A stretch of DNA of 64,000 nucleotides from DASREM01 sp035652095 (GCA_035652095.1 DASREM010000056.1:310001-374000), one strand, 5' to 3'; positions 42,772 to 52,069 are shown, numbered from the stretch's first letter. Numbers and translations: made by a program. Notes: generated from the letters alone by a model not told the origin.

Positions 42772-43338
42772 GTGAACCCACGCTCTTTCTACCTGCTTCT
42801 TTGTGCTTTGGTGTTTCACTTCTGCTCGTTGGCAATTGCCCAGGAAAAGCCCACTCCGCTAGTTCCCGGCGACTACCACGTTACCAGCGCAGGAGATGTT
42901 TTGTATCTGGGAGCTCATTCGGATACTAATGGCGTCTCTCCCTATATCGTTACACCCAGCAGAGCCTATAATCCTCTCAACAGTCCGTTAGATCAATGGC
43001 GCTGGCTCCAGAATGTTCAGAATCCTTCATGGATTAACAATCCCATACCCACTTCATGGCTTCCTGGTGGCGGAGTGACTTTGCCTGCAACCTCGTCGGG
43101 GTCCGCGGCCTGCGCTGTTCCAGCAACCATTACCACTTCCCTCGACCGCCTGCAAAAAACGATTCAATCTCTTCTCAGTCCGAATGACACGGTTTCGATA
43201 GATAACTATTTGAAGCGTGAGTCCTCGCAGGGTCTAAACGATTATGAGAAGGTTCTTTCGAGGGCAGAGTATGTGTTTCAGTTGGTGAAGGTTAGGAATG
43301 AGTTGCAGGCGAAGAGTTCACCTAGGGCCAACCACTGA
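42772..43338 (+). CDS. Exported protein of unknown function
   Basis: A 188-residue protein. GTG start with GAAAGGAG upstream. A signal peptide (FYLLLCALVFHFCSLAIAQ) is followed by a Pro/Ser/Asn-rich mature part with YHVTSAGDVLYLG, a WRWLQNVQNPSW-like aromatic patch and a C-terminal helical segment (KRESSQGLNDYEKVLSRAEY). No family recognised. It sits 5 bp ahead of the next membrane-protein gene and 141 bp after the ATPase gene. Confidence 0.75.
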   Translation: MNPRSFYLLLCALVFHFCSLAIAQEKPTPLVPGDYHVTSAGDVLYLGAHSDTNGVSPYIVTPSRAYNPLNSPLDQWRWLQNVQNPSWINNPIPTSWLPGGGVTLPATSSGSAACAVPATITTSLDRLQKTIQSLLSPNDTVSIDNYLKRESSQGLNDYEKVLSRAEYVFQLVKVRNELQAKSSPRANH

Positions 43339-43343
43339 AAAGG

Positions 43344-43928
43344 ATGAGCTCATTCCGTAGCGTGCTAAAGTTCGCTGGGGCTGTGCTCTTGCAATCGCAA
43401 CTGGTCGCGGCCACGAGTGGAACCGGTGCTAAGCCCTGTAGTTTGGCACCTGCTGTTTTGGCAGATGGGTCTGTAGTAGTTAGGGACTGCGAAGGGAAGG
43501 TCGTCAAAAGCGAAGCCGCAACCGTTCCGACGATGCCTGAGAATAAGCTTGCCTCTCACGCCGGTCTGGATAGGCTCTCGTCAGAGCGCGACGATTACCT
43601 CGTCTGGTCCCTAAAACACAGCCGACGCTTATACATTTGGCAGTTTGCGTCTTCCATTGCGATCTTTTTCCTCGTTGTTGGTTTGGTTGTCGTCGGCGTG
43701 TATTTCGCGGCGCTTCAGTTTTTCCAAGCCATGAAGCACCCGCTACCGGCCTCGTCAACTCAGGCAGACACTGAAATTGTGGCATCATTGAAAGAGTTCA
43801 AGGTTAAGTCTTCTGTTCTCGGTGTGGTGATCCTCACACTCTCTATGGCTTTTTTCTACTTGTACCTGAGTCAGGTATACCCAATAAAGAATGACGTTGA
43901 GCCAACCCGAGCTCAAGAGAGTCACTAG
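43344..43928 (+). CDS. Exported membrane protein of unknown function
   Basis: A 194-residue protein. An N-terminal signal or helix (VLKFAGAVLLQSQLVAA) is followed by a short extracytoplasmic region with two Cys (KPCSLAPAVLADGSVVVRDC, in part). Two membrane helices follow (about 98-125 and 158-180). It begins 5 bp after the preceding gene, so the two form an operon. The composition is AT-richer than typical neighbours. No family recognised. Confidence 0.75.
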   Translation: MSSFRSVLKFAGAVLLQSQLVAATSGTGAKPCSLAPAVLADGSVVVRDCEGKVVKSEAATVPTMPENKLASHAGLDRLSSERDDYLVWSLKHSRRLYIWQFASSIAIFFLVVGLVVVGVYFAALQFFQAMKHPLPASSTQADTEIVASLKEFKVKSSVLGVVILTLSMAFFYLYLSQVYPIKNDVEPTRAQESH

Positions 43929-43965
43929 TTGACGCGTGCCGAGGGTGCCCCTCGATCGCGTCCAG

Positions 43966-44058
43966 GGGGGATTCCACGACTCTTTCCCGCTTGGTCCAGT
44001 CGTCTTACTCACCGGGTACCCCACCCTTCGCGGTTTTCGAAGGGTGGGATTCCACGAC
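43966..44058. repeat. GGGATTCCACGAC direct repeat with a strong hairpin
   Basis: GGGATTCCACGAC occurs at 43968-43980 and again at 44046-44058. Between them CCCACCCTTCG (44020-44030), loop CGGTTTT, and CGAAGGGTGGG (44038-44048) form a perfect 11-bp stem. It marks the right end of the AT-rich patch. Confidence 0.6.
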
Positions 44059-44153
44059 AGCCGATTTCTTTCTCTTTCCGCAGGTGAAGCTGCTCTCGTC
44101 GGGTCTGTCTCTGCACGGCTTAGTCGTGTCCCGATTCGGGGCCGTCAGCGAAT

Positions 44154-44510
44154 TCATAGCATTTCATAGATGTACATGTATTTATACCGGCTCTTCATCT
44201 TGCGCCGCACGCCATTTACCAGCACGAGCGCCGTGCCGTGTGGCGTTGGTTCCTGAGTGAAAGGATCCGGTGATCCGTTTCTCATCGCCTCGTGCGCCAG
44301 GATCGGAGGTTCATAGTGCGTGTCCGCGTGTAGCTTCCACAGCTTATTGGCATGGCGAAAGCGTCCGGCTACGTGCCAGTTGCCCATGCTGGTCTCTCCG
44401 TCTATACGAATGTCATCAGGATGCTTCCGTTTCCAAGGGAGGACGAAACGTTCCATCAAAGTGGGAAAGTCTTCGAAAATGTCTTCCGGATAGAGTTGCG
44501 GGTCATACAT
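44154..44510 (-). CDS. Hypothetical protein, 118 residues
   Basis: ATG 44510 is preceded by GCGAGG; an upstream TTG would add five residues. The product is hydrophilic and Tyr/Trp/His-rich (MYDPQLYPEDIFEDF, GNWHVAGRFRHANKLWKLHAD, MKSRYKYMYIYEML). No membrane segment, no known family. It is isolated between palindromes and on the strand opposite to the accessory genes. Confidence 0.6.
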   Translation of the reverse strand: MYDPQLYPEDIFEDFPTLMERFVLPWKRKHPDDIRIDGETSMGNWHVAGRFRHANKLWKLHADTHYEPPILAHEAMRNGSPDPFTQEPTPHGTALVLVNGVRRKMKSRYKYMYIYEML

Positions 44511-44586
44511 GTTGCCTCGCTTCAAAATCGGGGAATCTTAGGTAGAACGTGCGCAACGATGGTCGTGCCTCACGCAGGTCACCCTC

Positions 44587-44640
44587 AGCGGCTAAAGCCG
44601 CTCTTTTTCAGCACCTGAGCGGCACGGCTGAAGCCGTGCC
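44587..44640. repeat. Pair of GC-rich palindromes
   Basis: AGCGGC TAAA GCCGCT followed by CTTTTTC (44587-44609) and GGCACGGCTGAAGCCGTGCC (44621-44640). The second differs from the copy at 40709-40728 only in the two loop bases. Either could terminate the leftward or rightward transcript. Confidence 0.65.
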
Positions 44641-44659
44641 CTTTCAAAAAGCTTGCTTC

Positions 44660-45463
44660 TTATTGCTTCTCCAGCACCGCATTCAACTTAACTTCCGATC
44701 CCGACTGCACGGTAATCTCGCGAGACCAGTCTTTGTGTCCCGCTGACTTTACGCTCACCGTGTGTTTGCCCGGAGCCAGCTTCAACGTACTCGGGGCGTT
44801 GCCAACAAACGATCCGTCGCTATAGACGTCGGCGCCGTCGGGGTTGGAGGTGACCTGCACCGTGCCCACTACCGTCGCCGATGCAGGGATGAGTTCAGCT
44901 TTGGCTGCGCCTTCGGTTGGCGTGCTGGCTGCGGACTTGTCCGAGTCGTCGCCGCCCTTGGTCACATTGGTCGTCACTCCCACCGGGATAAACTCGCGTT
45001 CTTTCTCGGCCACGGAAACCGGCACGCCCGAGACCGACTGCAGCGCGACCAGCATGGCCCGGTAGTTATCTTTGTCTCCCTGCAGCAGGATGCCGCCGCT
45101 CTTGTGATCGGGCGTGTTGTATTGCACCCCAATAAAATGCAGCCGGGTTTTGTGGAAGAGTCCGAACAGCGCGACCGGGGCGACCAGCACAGCGAGCGCG
45201 ATCATGGTGCCGACACGGCGATGCGCTTCCTGTCCATAGCTGAGCCCGGTGACCGACTTGGCCGGGATCTCGAGCTTCTGCCCATCTTTGAGTTCAAACG
45301 TAATCGTGTCGGAGGTGACGGTGAGCTTGTTGTTCCAATCGTCCGGTTTGACTTTGCTGGCGACGCTGCCTCCGTTGTAGCGAACGCGGGTGAAGGTGTT
45401 GCCGCCGTCGGCGAGGGCGGTAATCGAAAGCACAAGAATGACTGCGAGTATCCGACGAAGCAT
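44660..45463 (-). CDS. Exported PEGA-domain protein
   Basis: A 267-residue protein. ATG 45463 follows CCAGGAGGG. The signal peptide (RRILAVILVLSITALADGG) precedes a beta domain (VTSDTITFELKDGQKLEIPA), a hydrophobic segment near residues 84-105 (MIALAVLVAPVALFGLF) and a C-terminal PEGA domain (about 195-267, VQVTSNPDGADVYSDGSFVG, in part). PEGA domains are Ig-like surface modules. Role unknown. Confidence 0.85.
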   Translation of the reverse strand: MLRRILAVILVLSITALADGGNTFTRVRYNGGSVASKVKPDDWNNKLTVTSDTITFELKDGQKLEIPAKSVTGLSYGQEAHRRVGTMIALAVLVAPVALFGLFHKTRLHFIGVQYNTPDHKSGGILLQGDKDNYRAMLVALQSVSGVPVSVAEKEREFIPVGVTTNVTKGGDDSDKSAASTPTEGAAKAELIPASATVVGTVQVTSNPDGADVYSDGSFVGNAPSTLKLAPGKHTVSVKSAGHKDWSREITVQSGSEVKLNAVLEKQ

Positions 45464-45714
45464 CGGAACCCTCCTGGATGTGAGGTGGGGGCCGGGTAAA
45501 TGGGGGAGGGCACACATTATGACACGGGGTAGGCTAGTTGGGACAAATAGCTGACTGGTGTTCGGGAAACCTAACAAGACGCCCATCTCTCCATTCGTCC
45601 CGGCGCAAGCCCAACCCCGTTTGACTTTCCTCCAAACCTGGGCTAACGTTGGCCTAATTCCGGGCTCACTTCCGCTCCCTCCCGGCTTCCCCAGTCGTTG
45701 TCCGTGGAGGCCCT

Positions 45715-46962
45715 ATGAAAGCACGTGTCCGCCTGCAGTTCGTATCCGTATTGGTGTCGCTCGCAGTTCTCTGGGGTTGCGCATCCCACAAACGTCCGGT
45801 CGCGGTTTCCGCTAAAACACCGCCGACCGCGGCCGAGACCACTCCACCACCGCCTCCGCCACCTCCGCCGCCACCTCCGCCAACGCCCGGCATGCAGCCT
45901 CCACCCGTAGAACTTGACGGGCCTGTAAACACCAAAGGTCCCAAGGGCGAAGGTCACAAAGCTGAGCCAGGCGCAACTTACTCGATCGTGCGCGTCTTCT
46001 ACGCCACCGACCGCCAGGCCACCGGCGACGTGACTCCGGCAAAATTCTACGGGCCCGAGCGCCAGCACGACGAGGCGCTGCACCTTGGCACCGTGGATGT
46101 CAGCATTCCTCGCGACCATCGCCTGGGAGTGATTGACCGCCCTTCGCTCCTGCATTTTGAGTTCAGGGAGAATCCGGAAAAGCACATCGTGCTGCTCGAC
46201 GTGACCGAACAATCCGAGCAACAGTTCTACTCCGAATTAGCCGCCCGCGTGCAAGCGTCGCCCGAGAAAGAAGCGTTCGTGTTTGTGCACGGGTTCGACA
46301 ACACGTTTGAAGAGGCCGCGTGGCGCACCGCCCAGCTTTTCTACGACCTGCAATTCAAGGGAGCGCCCATCATGTATTCCTGGCCCTCCCATGGCTCGCT
46401 GCTGCATTACAGCGCGGACGAAGATACCACCGAATGGAGTGCGCCCCACTTACAAAGGTTTCTGGAGGCGGTCGCGGCAAATTCTCACGCCACCACCGTT
46501 CACTTAATCGCACATAGCATGGGAAATCGGGTGCTGACCCGCGCGCTGGTCGGGATTGCCGCCCACCAGGGCGCAGTCTTACCCATGTTCAAGCAAATAT
46601 TTCTCGCTGCTCCCGACATTGGCGTAGACGTGTTCCGCCAATTGGCGGCGACCTTTCCTTCCACCGCAACTCACGTCACGTTATATGTCTCGGCAAAGGA
46701 CAAGGCTCTCCTGCTCTCGCAAAAGATTCACCAGGGTGTTCGGGTGGGCGATTCGACGCCGATCTGCGTCCTGCCCAACATTGATACCGTGGACGCGAGC
46801 GCGGTAGATACCAGCCTCATTGGCCACGCCTATTACGGAGACAATACTTCCATCATCTCAGACATGATCACGGCCATGCGCTCCGGCGCTCCGCCGGGGC
46901 AGCGCTCCGGAATGCAACAGAAAATCTCGGAGAACCAGACTTACTGGGCGTTTGTGCCCTGA
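45715..46962 (+). CDS. Alpha/beta-hydrolase lipoprotein (DUF900-like) with polyproline linker
   Basis: A 415-residue protein. A lipobox-like WGC at Cys22 ends the signal. A run of 13 consecutive prolines sits near residues 44-56. The DUF900-type hydrolase follows: VRVFYATDRQ, FVHGFDNTFEEAAWRTAQL, SWPSHG, nucleophile elbow LIAHSMGNRV and a late GHAYYGDN His. Probably an envelope esterase or lipase-like enzyme; the substrate is unknown. The nuclease-like gene follows after 42 bp. Confidence 0.88.
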   Translation: MKARVRLQFVSVLVSLAVLWGCASHKRPVAVSAKTPPTAAETTPPPPPPPPPPPPPTPGMQPPPVELDGPVNTKGPKGEGHKAEPGATYSIVRVFYATDRQATGDVTPAKFYGPERQHDEALHLGTVDVSIPRDHRLGVIDRPSLLHFEFRENPEKHIVLLDVTEQSEQQFYSELAARVQASPEKEAFVFVHGFDNTFEEAAWRTAQLFYDLQFKGAPIMYSWPSHGSLLHYSADEDTTEWSAPHLQRFLEAVAANSHATTVHLIAHSMGNRVLTRALVGIAAHQGAVLPMFKQIFLAAPDIGVDVFRQLAATFPSTATHVTLYVSAKDKALLLSQKIHQGVRVGDSTPICVLPNIDTVDASAVDTSLIGHAYYGDNTSIISDMITAMRSGAPPGQRSGMQQKISENQTYWAFVP

Positions 46963-47004
46963 AACCTGCCGCTTTCTGCTCCGCGAAGTTATAGGAGAAA
47001 TACT

Positions 47005-47964
47005 ATGTCAGCCTTCGACCAGCTACCTTCCGGTCTCACCATCGGACACGCCGGCCTCGGACAGCGAGGCGCCAACATCGAACCACCGTCCACCGCGCTG
47101 CACGATGGCGACACCGCTGCCGTTCGCGCGATTGGAAATCTTTCCGTGCGCTTGCTCAACATGGACACAGCCGAGGTCAGCTTCGGTTTTCCTCCCGAAG
47201 GGAAACGGTTCGTTCCCCTTTCCGATCCGGCGTGGAAGGACTTTCTGACCGACCCTTATGCCGAGAAGTTCGGACCTCTGCACCTTGATGCCGAACTCAA
47301 AGTCCATTTAAGAAACAGGCTGGGCCCGGATACCGCCAGCAATCATGCCAAGTATGCCGAGCTTGGGCGGACGGCCTTCATCAATGAGGTGAACGCAGAC
47401 ATCACCGCCCTGGGAAAAACCAACGACTCTTTCAAGTTCTTTCTCGCCTTTGCGCACGAGGCCCTGGACCGTTACGGGCGCCTGCTGGCGTTTATCAACC
47501 GGGAAGACCCTTCTCCCTCGCGGCCTCCCGATTACAACGTGCGCCAGCTGGAGAATGGAGTCGCTTGTCCATATTTCATCTGGCCCAATGTCGGGAAATA
47601 CTCGGGTAAGACCCTCCTTGACCTGGTGCTCAAGCCCAACAAAGCGCGGGAGTGGGCCGCCGAAGACAAGTATCTGAAACAAGTGAGGAGTGCGGCCGCC
47701 TCGGCGCGACAGAAGAACCTGGGCATTTTCGACAAACACGATCCGCTTAAGCTCGCGCCGTTCGAACTCCGCTACCTTGCTCAGCGCCGCGCGCCGGAAC
47801 GTTGGGTCATTGACCTGAGCAAGTCCGACGACGTATTAGTCACGCCGCAACGTTACTACCACATCCCGCATATGGAGGACCGGTTGTTTGTCCCGGCAGA
47901 GTATGTCCCGCTGTTTGTGAATAAGGGATGGCGCACCCAGGCCGCAACCGCGGCAGTCGCATGA
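47005..47964 (+). CDS. Staphylococcal nuclease-like (SNase) domain protein
   Basis: A 319-residue protein. LHDGDTAAVRAIGNLSVRL (in part) and LNMDTAE fit the SNase metal/catalytic segment, giving Arg49, Asp54 and Glu57 for Arg35, Asp40 and Glu43 of Staphylococcus nuclease. LDRYGRLLAF gives Arg159 for Arg87. An ARQKNLGIF helix end matches the family too. A 90-residue insertion separates the two halves and the C-terminus has an extra ~90 residues. No signal peptide is visible, unusual for this fold. AGGAG precedes the ATG. A terminator follows. Confidence 0.72.
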   Translation: MSAFDQLPSGLTIGHAGLGQRGANIEPPSTALHDGDTAAVRAIGNLSVRLLNMDTAEVSFGFPPEGKRFVPLSDPAWKDFLTDPYAEKFGPLHLDAELKVHLRNRLGPDTASNHAKYAELGRTAFINEVNADITALGKTNDSFKFFLAFAHEALDRYGRLLAFINREDPSPSRPPDYNVRQLENGVACPYFIWPNVGKYSGKTLLDLVLKPNKAREWAAEDKYLKQVRSAAASARQKNLGIFDKHDPLKLAPFELRYLAQRRAPERWVIDLSKSDDVLVTPQRYYHIPHMEDRLFVPAEYVPLFVNKGWRTQAATAAVA

Positions 47965-47975
47965 TTTCGAAAACC

Positions 47976-48006
47976 GACCCAACCCTCACCCATTTAGGGT
48001 TGGGTC
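47976..48006. terminator. Bidirectional terminator hairpin
   Basis: GACCCAACCCT, loop CACCCATTT, AGGGTTGGGTC between the stop codons of converging genes. An 11-bp stem; the flanks are only weakly T-rich. Confidence 0.65.
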
Positions 48007-48038
48007 TTCCACGTGATCGGATGCTTACGTTGACGATA

Positions 48039-48905
48039 TTACTGGTTCAATTTTTCCAGGTGGCGGAATCCGCCGCTGGCAACGAATAGCGCCAGTGAAA
48101 GCGTGCCGTTGTACGCCATATGTACCAGCATGCTGGCAGCGACCGACTTTGTCCGCGCCCGCACCACCGTGAGCGCGACCCCCACCAGGAACACCACCAG
48201 CACCGGCGCCCACGCTCTACCCAGTTGCGGCGCGTGAATCAAGCCGAACCCCAGAGAAGTTAATGCGACGCCGCCCGAGATTCCCAGTCTTCGAACCAGG
48301 ACGGGATACAGGAACCCGCGAAAGAACAATTCTTCCATCAGCGGCGCAACTGACATCCCGAACAACGAAAGCACCCAGGCCTCCGCGGGAGTTTGGAAGA
48401 ACTTGTCGATGGGCAGTTCTTTCGGCATGGGCAGGAAATTTGCTACGGCCTGCAAGCTGATGGACAAAACTACGCCCACCCCCAGGTACCTCCACCAGCC
48501 TCGCGGCCACTTCCATCGCATCGCATAAAAGAATTTCCGGCCGTAGTGGACGCGAACGAGCCACACCATGAATGCAAACACGACCACGTATGCCAGCAGT
48601 TGCGCAATGACCGTGACCAGCGGGAATTTCCCGACTTCCATCAAGGGCAGGCGGCGATAGAGCGCCTTCTGCACGACAAAGGTCGTTGCCAGCACAAAAA
48701 CAAAGATGGAGAACAGGGTAATGGCCGCGATCAGGACCACGTCCCAGCCATTCCAGACCGGATCTTCTTCCGGCGCCGGCGGGAGTGTTGCCGGCGGAAC
48801 CGGACTGCTGGTCTCTGGCCAAGCGCTCGGAATCAATGGGGATTCGGGTTCCTGCACCACTCCTCTTTCAACCTGGCGAGTCACGAAGCGCCCAGAATTG
48901 CTCAC
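48039..48905 (-). CDS. CPBP-family intramembrane metalloprotease
   Basis: A 288-residue protein with a Pro-rich cytoplasmic N-terminus (about residues 20-50) and seven or eight helices. The active-site motifs are MEELFFRGFLYP (EExxxR type) and FGLIHAPQLG. This family (Abi/CAAX-like) cleaves prenylated or peptide substrates in membranes, or serves bacteriocin immunity. GTG start at 48905. Confidence 0.9.
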   Translation of the reverse strand: MSNSGRFVTRQVERGVVQEPESPLIPSAWPETSSPVPPATLPPAPEEDPVWNGWDVVLIAAITLFSIFVFVLATTFVVQKALYRRLPLMEVGKFPLVTVIAQLLAYVVVFAFMVWLVRVHYGRKFFYAMRWKWPRGWWRYLGVGVVLSISLQAVANFLPMPKELPIDKFFQTPAEAWVLSLFGMSVAPLMEELFFRGFLYPVLVRRLGISGGVALTSLGFGLIHAPQLGRAWAPVLVVFLVGVALTVVRARTKSVAASMLVHMAYNGTLSLALFVASGGFRHLEKLNQ

Positions 48906-49011
48906 GCTTCGAGGGAGGGTGCAGCAGAGTTGGGAATCACTGCCCTGTCAGAAGCGAACCAGAAACAGCCGGAGCCCTTCCCTATAAGTGAATCGCGCCA
49001 TTATAACCAAC

Positions 49012-51828
49012 TCAAGAGGTGAGCACTTTGGCTTGGTTGTTCCCGTTCTTGCTTCCGCTGGCGAGCAACTCGGCCAGCGCCTGCCCGGTATAGGATTTCT
49101 TGATTCTGGCAACCTGTTCGGGAGTGCCTTGCGCAACGATTCTGCCCCCGTCTTCGCCACCCTCGGGGCCGAGGTCGAGAATCCAGTCGGCATTCCGAAT
49201 TACGTCCAGATTGTGCTCGATAATCACGACCGTGTTTCCGAGATCGGTCAACCGGTGCAGCACCTCAAGCAGCTTGCTGACGTCCGCAAAGTGCAGTCCC
49301 GTCGTGGGTTCGTCGAGCAGGTAAAGCGTCTTTCCGGTTTGCCGCTTGCTCAACTCGCGCCCTAACTTGATGCGCTGCGCCTCGCCTCCCGAAAGCGTTA
49401 CTGCCGACTGCCCAAGATGAATGTAGCCCAGTCCGACGTCCACCAGCGTTTGCAGCTTCTGCTTCACCTGGGGAATGTTTTCGAGGATCTGCAGCGCATC
49501 TGCAACGGGCGTCTCCAGCAGGTCGGCGATGGACGATCCTTTGTACTTCACCGCCAAGGTCTCGTGGTTGTAACGCTTGCCTCCACAGACTTCGCAGACC
49601 ACGTACACGTCTGGCAGGAAATTCATCTCGATGCGGCGCTGTCCCTCCCCCTGGCAGGCTTCGCACCGGCCGCCCGGCACGTTAAAGGAGAAACGCCCGG
49701 CTTTGTAGCCGCGCTCGCGCGATTCCGGCAGCATGGCATAGAGATCGCGGATCTGCGCGAATACTCCGGTGTAGGTCGCCGGGTTCGACCGCGGCGTACG
49801 CCCGATCGGAGACTGGTCAATGCGGATCACTTTGTCGATTTTCTCCGCCCCGGAGATCGCCTTATGGGATCCAGGTTCTTCGCGTGAGCGGTAGAGTTGC
49901 TTGGCCAGGGCGCGATACAGGATGTCATTCACCAGCGTGGACTTGCCCGATCCCGAAACGCCGGTCACCACTGTCATGACCCCGAGCGGGAACGTGGCGT
50001 CCAAATTTTTCAAGTTATTTTCGCGGGCGCCCAGAATGGTGATTCCAGCCCCGTTCATCTGCCGCCGCTCCGGCCGCATCGTAATCTTGGTCCTGCCGGA
50101 AATGTAGGAACCGGTCAGCGACGCGGCGGCGCTCACGATATCCTGCGGCGTGCCGTGCGCCACCAGTGCGCCGCCGTGGCGTCCTGCTCCCGGGCCGAGG
50201 TCAATCACATAGTCCGCGCGTCTGATCGTTTCCTCATCGTGCTCCACCACCAATACCGTGTTTCCCAGGTCGCGTAATTCTTCCAGCGCCTTTAATAGCC
50301 GGCCATTGTCGCGATGATGGAGTCCGATCGATGGCTCGTCCAGTACATAAAGCACGCCGCGCAGTTTGGAGCCGATTTGCGTGGCCAGGCGAATGCGTTG
50401 TCCCTCGCCGCCCGAGAGCGTGGCCGCGGAGCGGTCCAGCGAAATGTAGTTCAACCCCACCGCGTTTAGAAATTGCAACCGCTCCACGATTTCATGCACG
50501 ATCCGGCCCGCGATAAGCTCTTCTCGCCCCTGCAACCGGATCCTGCGCGCGACCTCCAGCGCGCGGGCCACCGACAAGCCGGTGAAGTCCGCGATCGAAA
50601 TGCCGTTGACCTTCACCGCCAGGCTCTCCGGACGCAAGCGCTTTCCGCCGCACGCCGGACACGACGTAGCCGACATGTAATCCAGCAAGTGCTCGCGATA
50701 CGTGTCGGATGTGGATTCTTCCAGCGCTCCCTTCAGATATGCCAGCACGCCGCGAAATCCGGTCTTGGCGCCGCGTTCGGCTTCGCCGTACAAAAGCAAA
50801 GTCTGAATCCGATCAGGCAATTTCTCGAACGGCGTACTCAAATCGAAACCGTGGGCCTGTGCGGTGATCTGAAGTTGGTGAATAAGATTTTGCGATGCCG
50901 ATCCCGGTCCCAGGCCGCCCTCGAGCAAGGGCTTCGACCAGTCCACGATCACTTTTGCCGGATCGAAATCGTAACGGCTTCCCAGGCCGTGACATTCGGG
51001 GCACGCGCCGTAAGCGCTATTGAACGAAAACGATCTCGGCTCCAGTTGTGGCACGTTGATGCCACAATCGGGACAAGCCAGGCGCGCAGAATATAGCTGC
51101 TCCTCGCCGCCCACTACGGCCACCTGCACCAATCCGCCGGCAAGTTTCATCGCCAGCCCGACCGACATCTCAAGCCGGTGCTCGATGCCGGGCTTCACCA
51201 GCAACCGATCCACCACCACTTCGATCGTGTGGTTCTTCCGCTTGTCCAGTTGCAGGTCGTCTTCGAGGTTTACCAACTCGCCATCTACACGAGCCCGGGT
51301 AAAGCCGTGTTGCGCGAGTTTTTCCATCTCCTTTTTGAACTCGCCTTTCCGTCCCCGCACAATCGGCGCCATGATCATGACCCGATCCTCCGGAGTTAAA
51401 GCCATCACCCGTTGCACAATCTGCTCGGCCGATTGCCGCGTGATTGCGCGTCCGCATTTTGGACAATGCGGCACTCCGATCGAGGCGAACAAGAGACGAA
51501 GATAATCGTAGATCTCCGTGATGGTGCCGACCGTGGACCGAGGACTGCGACTGGTGGTCTTCTGTTCGATCGAGATCGACGGGCTTAAGCCGTCAATGGC
51601 GTCTACATCGGGCCTTTCCATCTGGTCCAGGAACTGCCGGGCATACGCCGACAGGGTCTCCACGTAGCGGCGCTGCCCCTCGGCATAGATCGTGTCAAAC
51701 GCCAGCGAAGACTTGCCCGAACCGCTGAGCCCGGTAATCACCGTCAGCGTGTTACGCGGGATTTCCACGTTGATATTCTTGAGGTTATGTTGCCGCGCCC
51801 CGCGCACTGAGATTTTGGTTAATGCCAT
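49012..51828 (-). CDS. uvrA: UvrA, excinuclease ABC subunit A
   Basis: A 938-residue DNA damage-recognition ATPase of nucleotide excision repair. Two ABC modules are seen: Walker A GLSGSGKSSLAF (near residue 34) and GVSGSGKSTLVND (near 640), with signatures TLSGGEGQR and TLSGGEAQR. Zinc modules appear as CPKC/CPDC/CPEC in the first half and CEAC ... CEVC in the second. uvrB and uvrC are not nearby, as is common. Confidence 0.97.
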   Translation of the reverse strand: MALTKISVRGARQHNLKNINVEIPRNTLTVITGLSGSGKSSLAFDTIYAEGQRRYVETLSAYARQFLDQMERPDVDAIDGLSPSISIEQKTTSRSPRSTVGTITEIYDYLRLLFASIGVPHCPKCGRAITRQSAEQIVQRVMALTPEDRVMIMAPIVRGRKGEFKKEMEKLAQHGFTRARVDGELVNLEDDLQLDKRKNHTIEVVVDRLLVKPGIEHRLEMSVGLAMKLAGGLVQVAVVGGEEQLYSARLACPDCGINVPQLEPRSFSFNSAYGACPECHGLGSRYDFDPAKVIVDWSKPLLEGGLGPGSASQNLIHQLQITAQAHGFDLSTPFEKLPDRIQTLLLYGEAERGAKTGFRGVLAYLKGALEESTSDTYREHLLDYMSATSCPACGGKRLRPESLAVKVNGISIADFTGLSVARALEVARRIRLQGREELIAGRIVHEIVERLQFLNAVGLNYISLDRSAATLSGGEGQRIRLATQIGSKLRGVLYVLDEPSIGLHHRDNGRLLKALEELRDLGNTVLVVEHDEETIRRADYVIDLGPGAGRHGGALVAHGTPQDIVSAAASLTGSYISGRTKITMRPERRQMNGAGITILGARENNLKNLDATFPLGVMTVVTGVSGSGKSTLVNDILYRALAKQLYRSREEPGSHKAISGAEKIDKVIRIDQSPIGRTPRSNPATYTGVFAQIRDLYAMLPESRERGYKAGRFSFNVPGGRCEACQGEGQRRIEMNFLPDVYVVCEVCGGKRYNHETLAVKYKGSSIADLLETPVADALQILENIPQVKQKLQTLVDVGLGYIHLGQSAVTLSGGEAQRIKLGRELSKRQTGKTLYLLDEPTTGLHFADVSKLLEVLHRLTDLGNTVVIIEHNLDVIRNADWILDLGPEGGEDGGRIVAQGTPEQVARIKKSYTGQALAELLASGSKNGNNQAKVLTS

Positions 51829-52069
51829 GAACCGGTTATGACCTTCCGTAATGTGGACGGGTTCCCTGAAATGTCGGAGAGTGGGAATGCGCAGTTCTAC
51901 TCACGTATCTTAGTCGTTAACAATATCAAGCGTCAACGCGGGTAGATTGAAAGCGCACGCTTGCAAGGTCACCCCCGGATCAGGCAGCGAGGAAGCGAGT
52001 CAATCAACAACCAGGGTGGCAGCCGTGGCATCTCAAACGCGCGGCCGATACTGACAAGGTGACCAGAAC

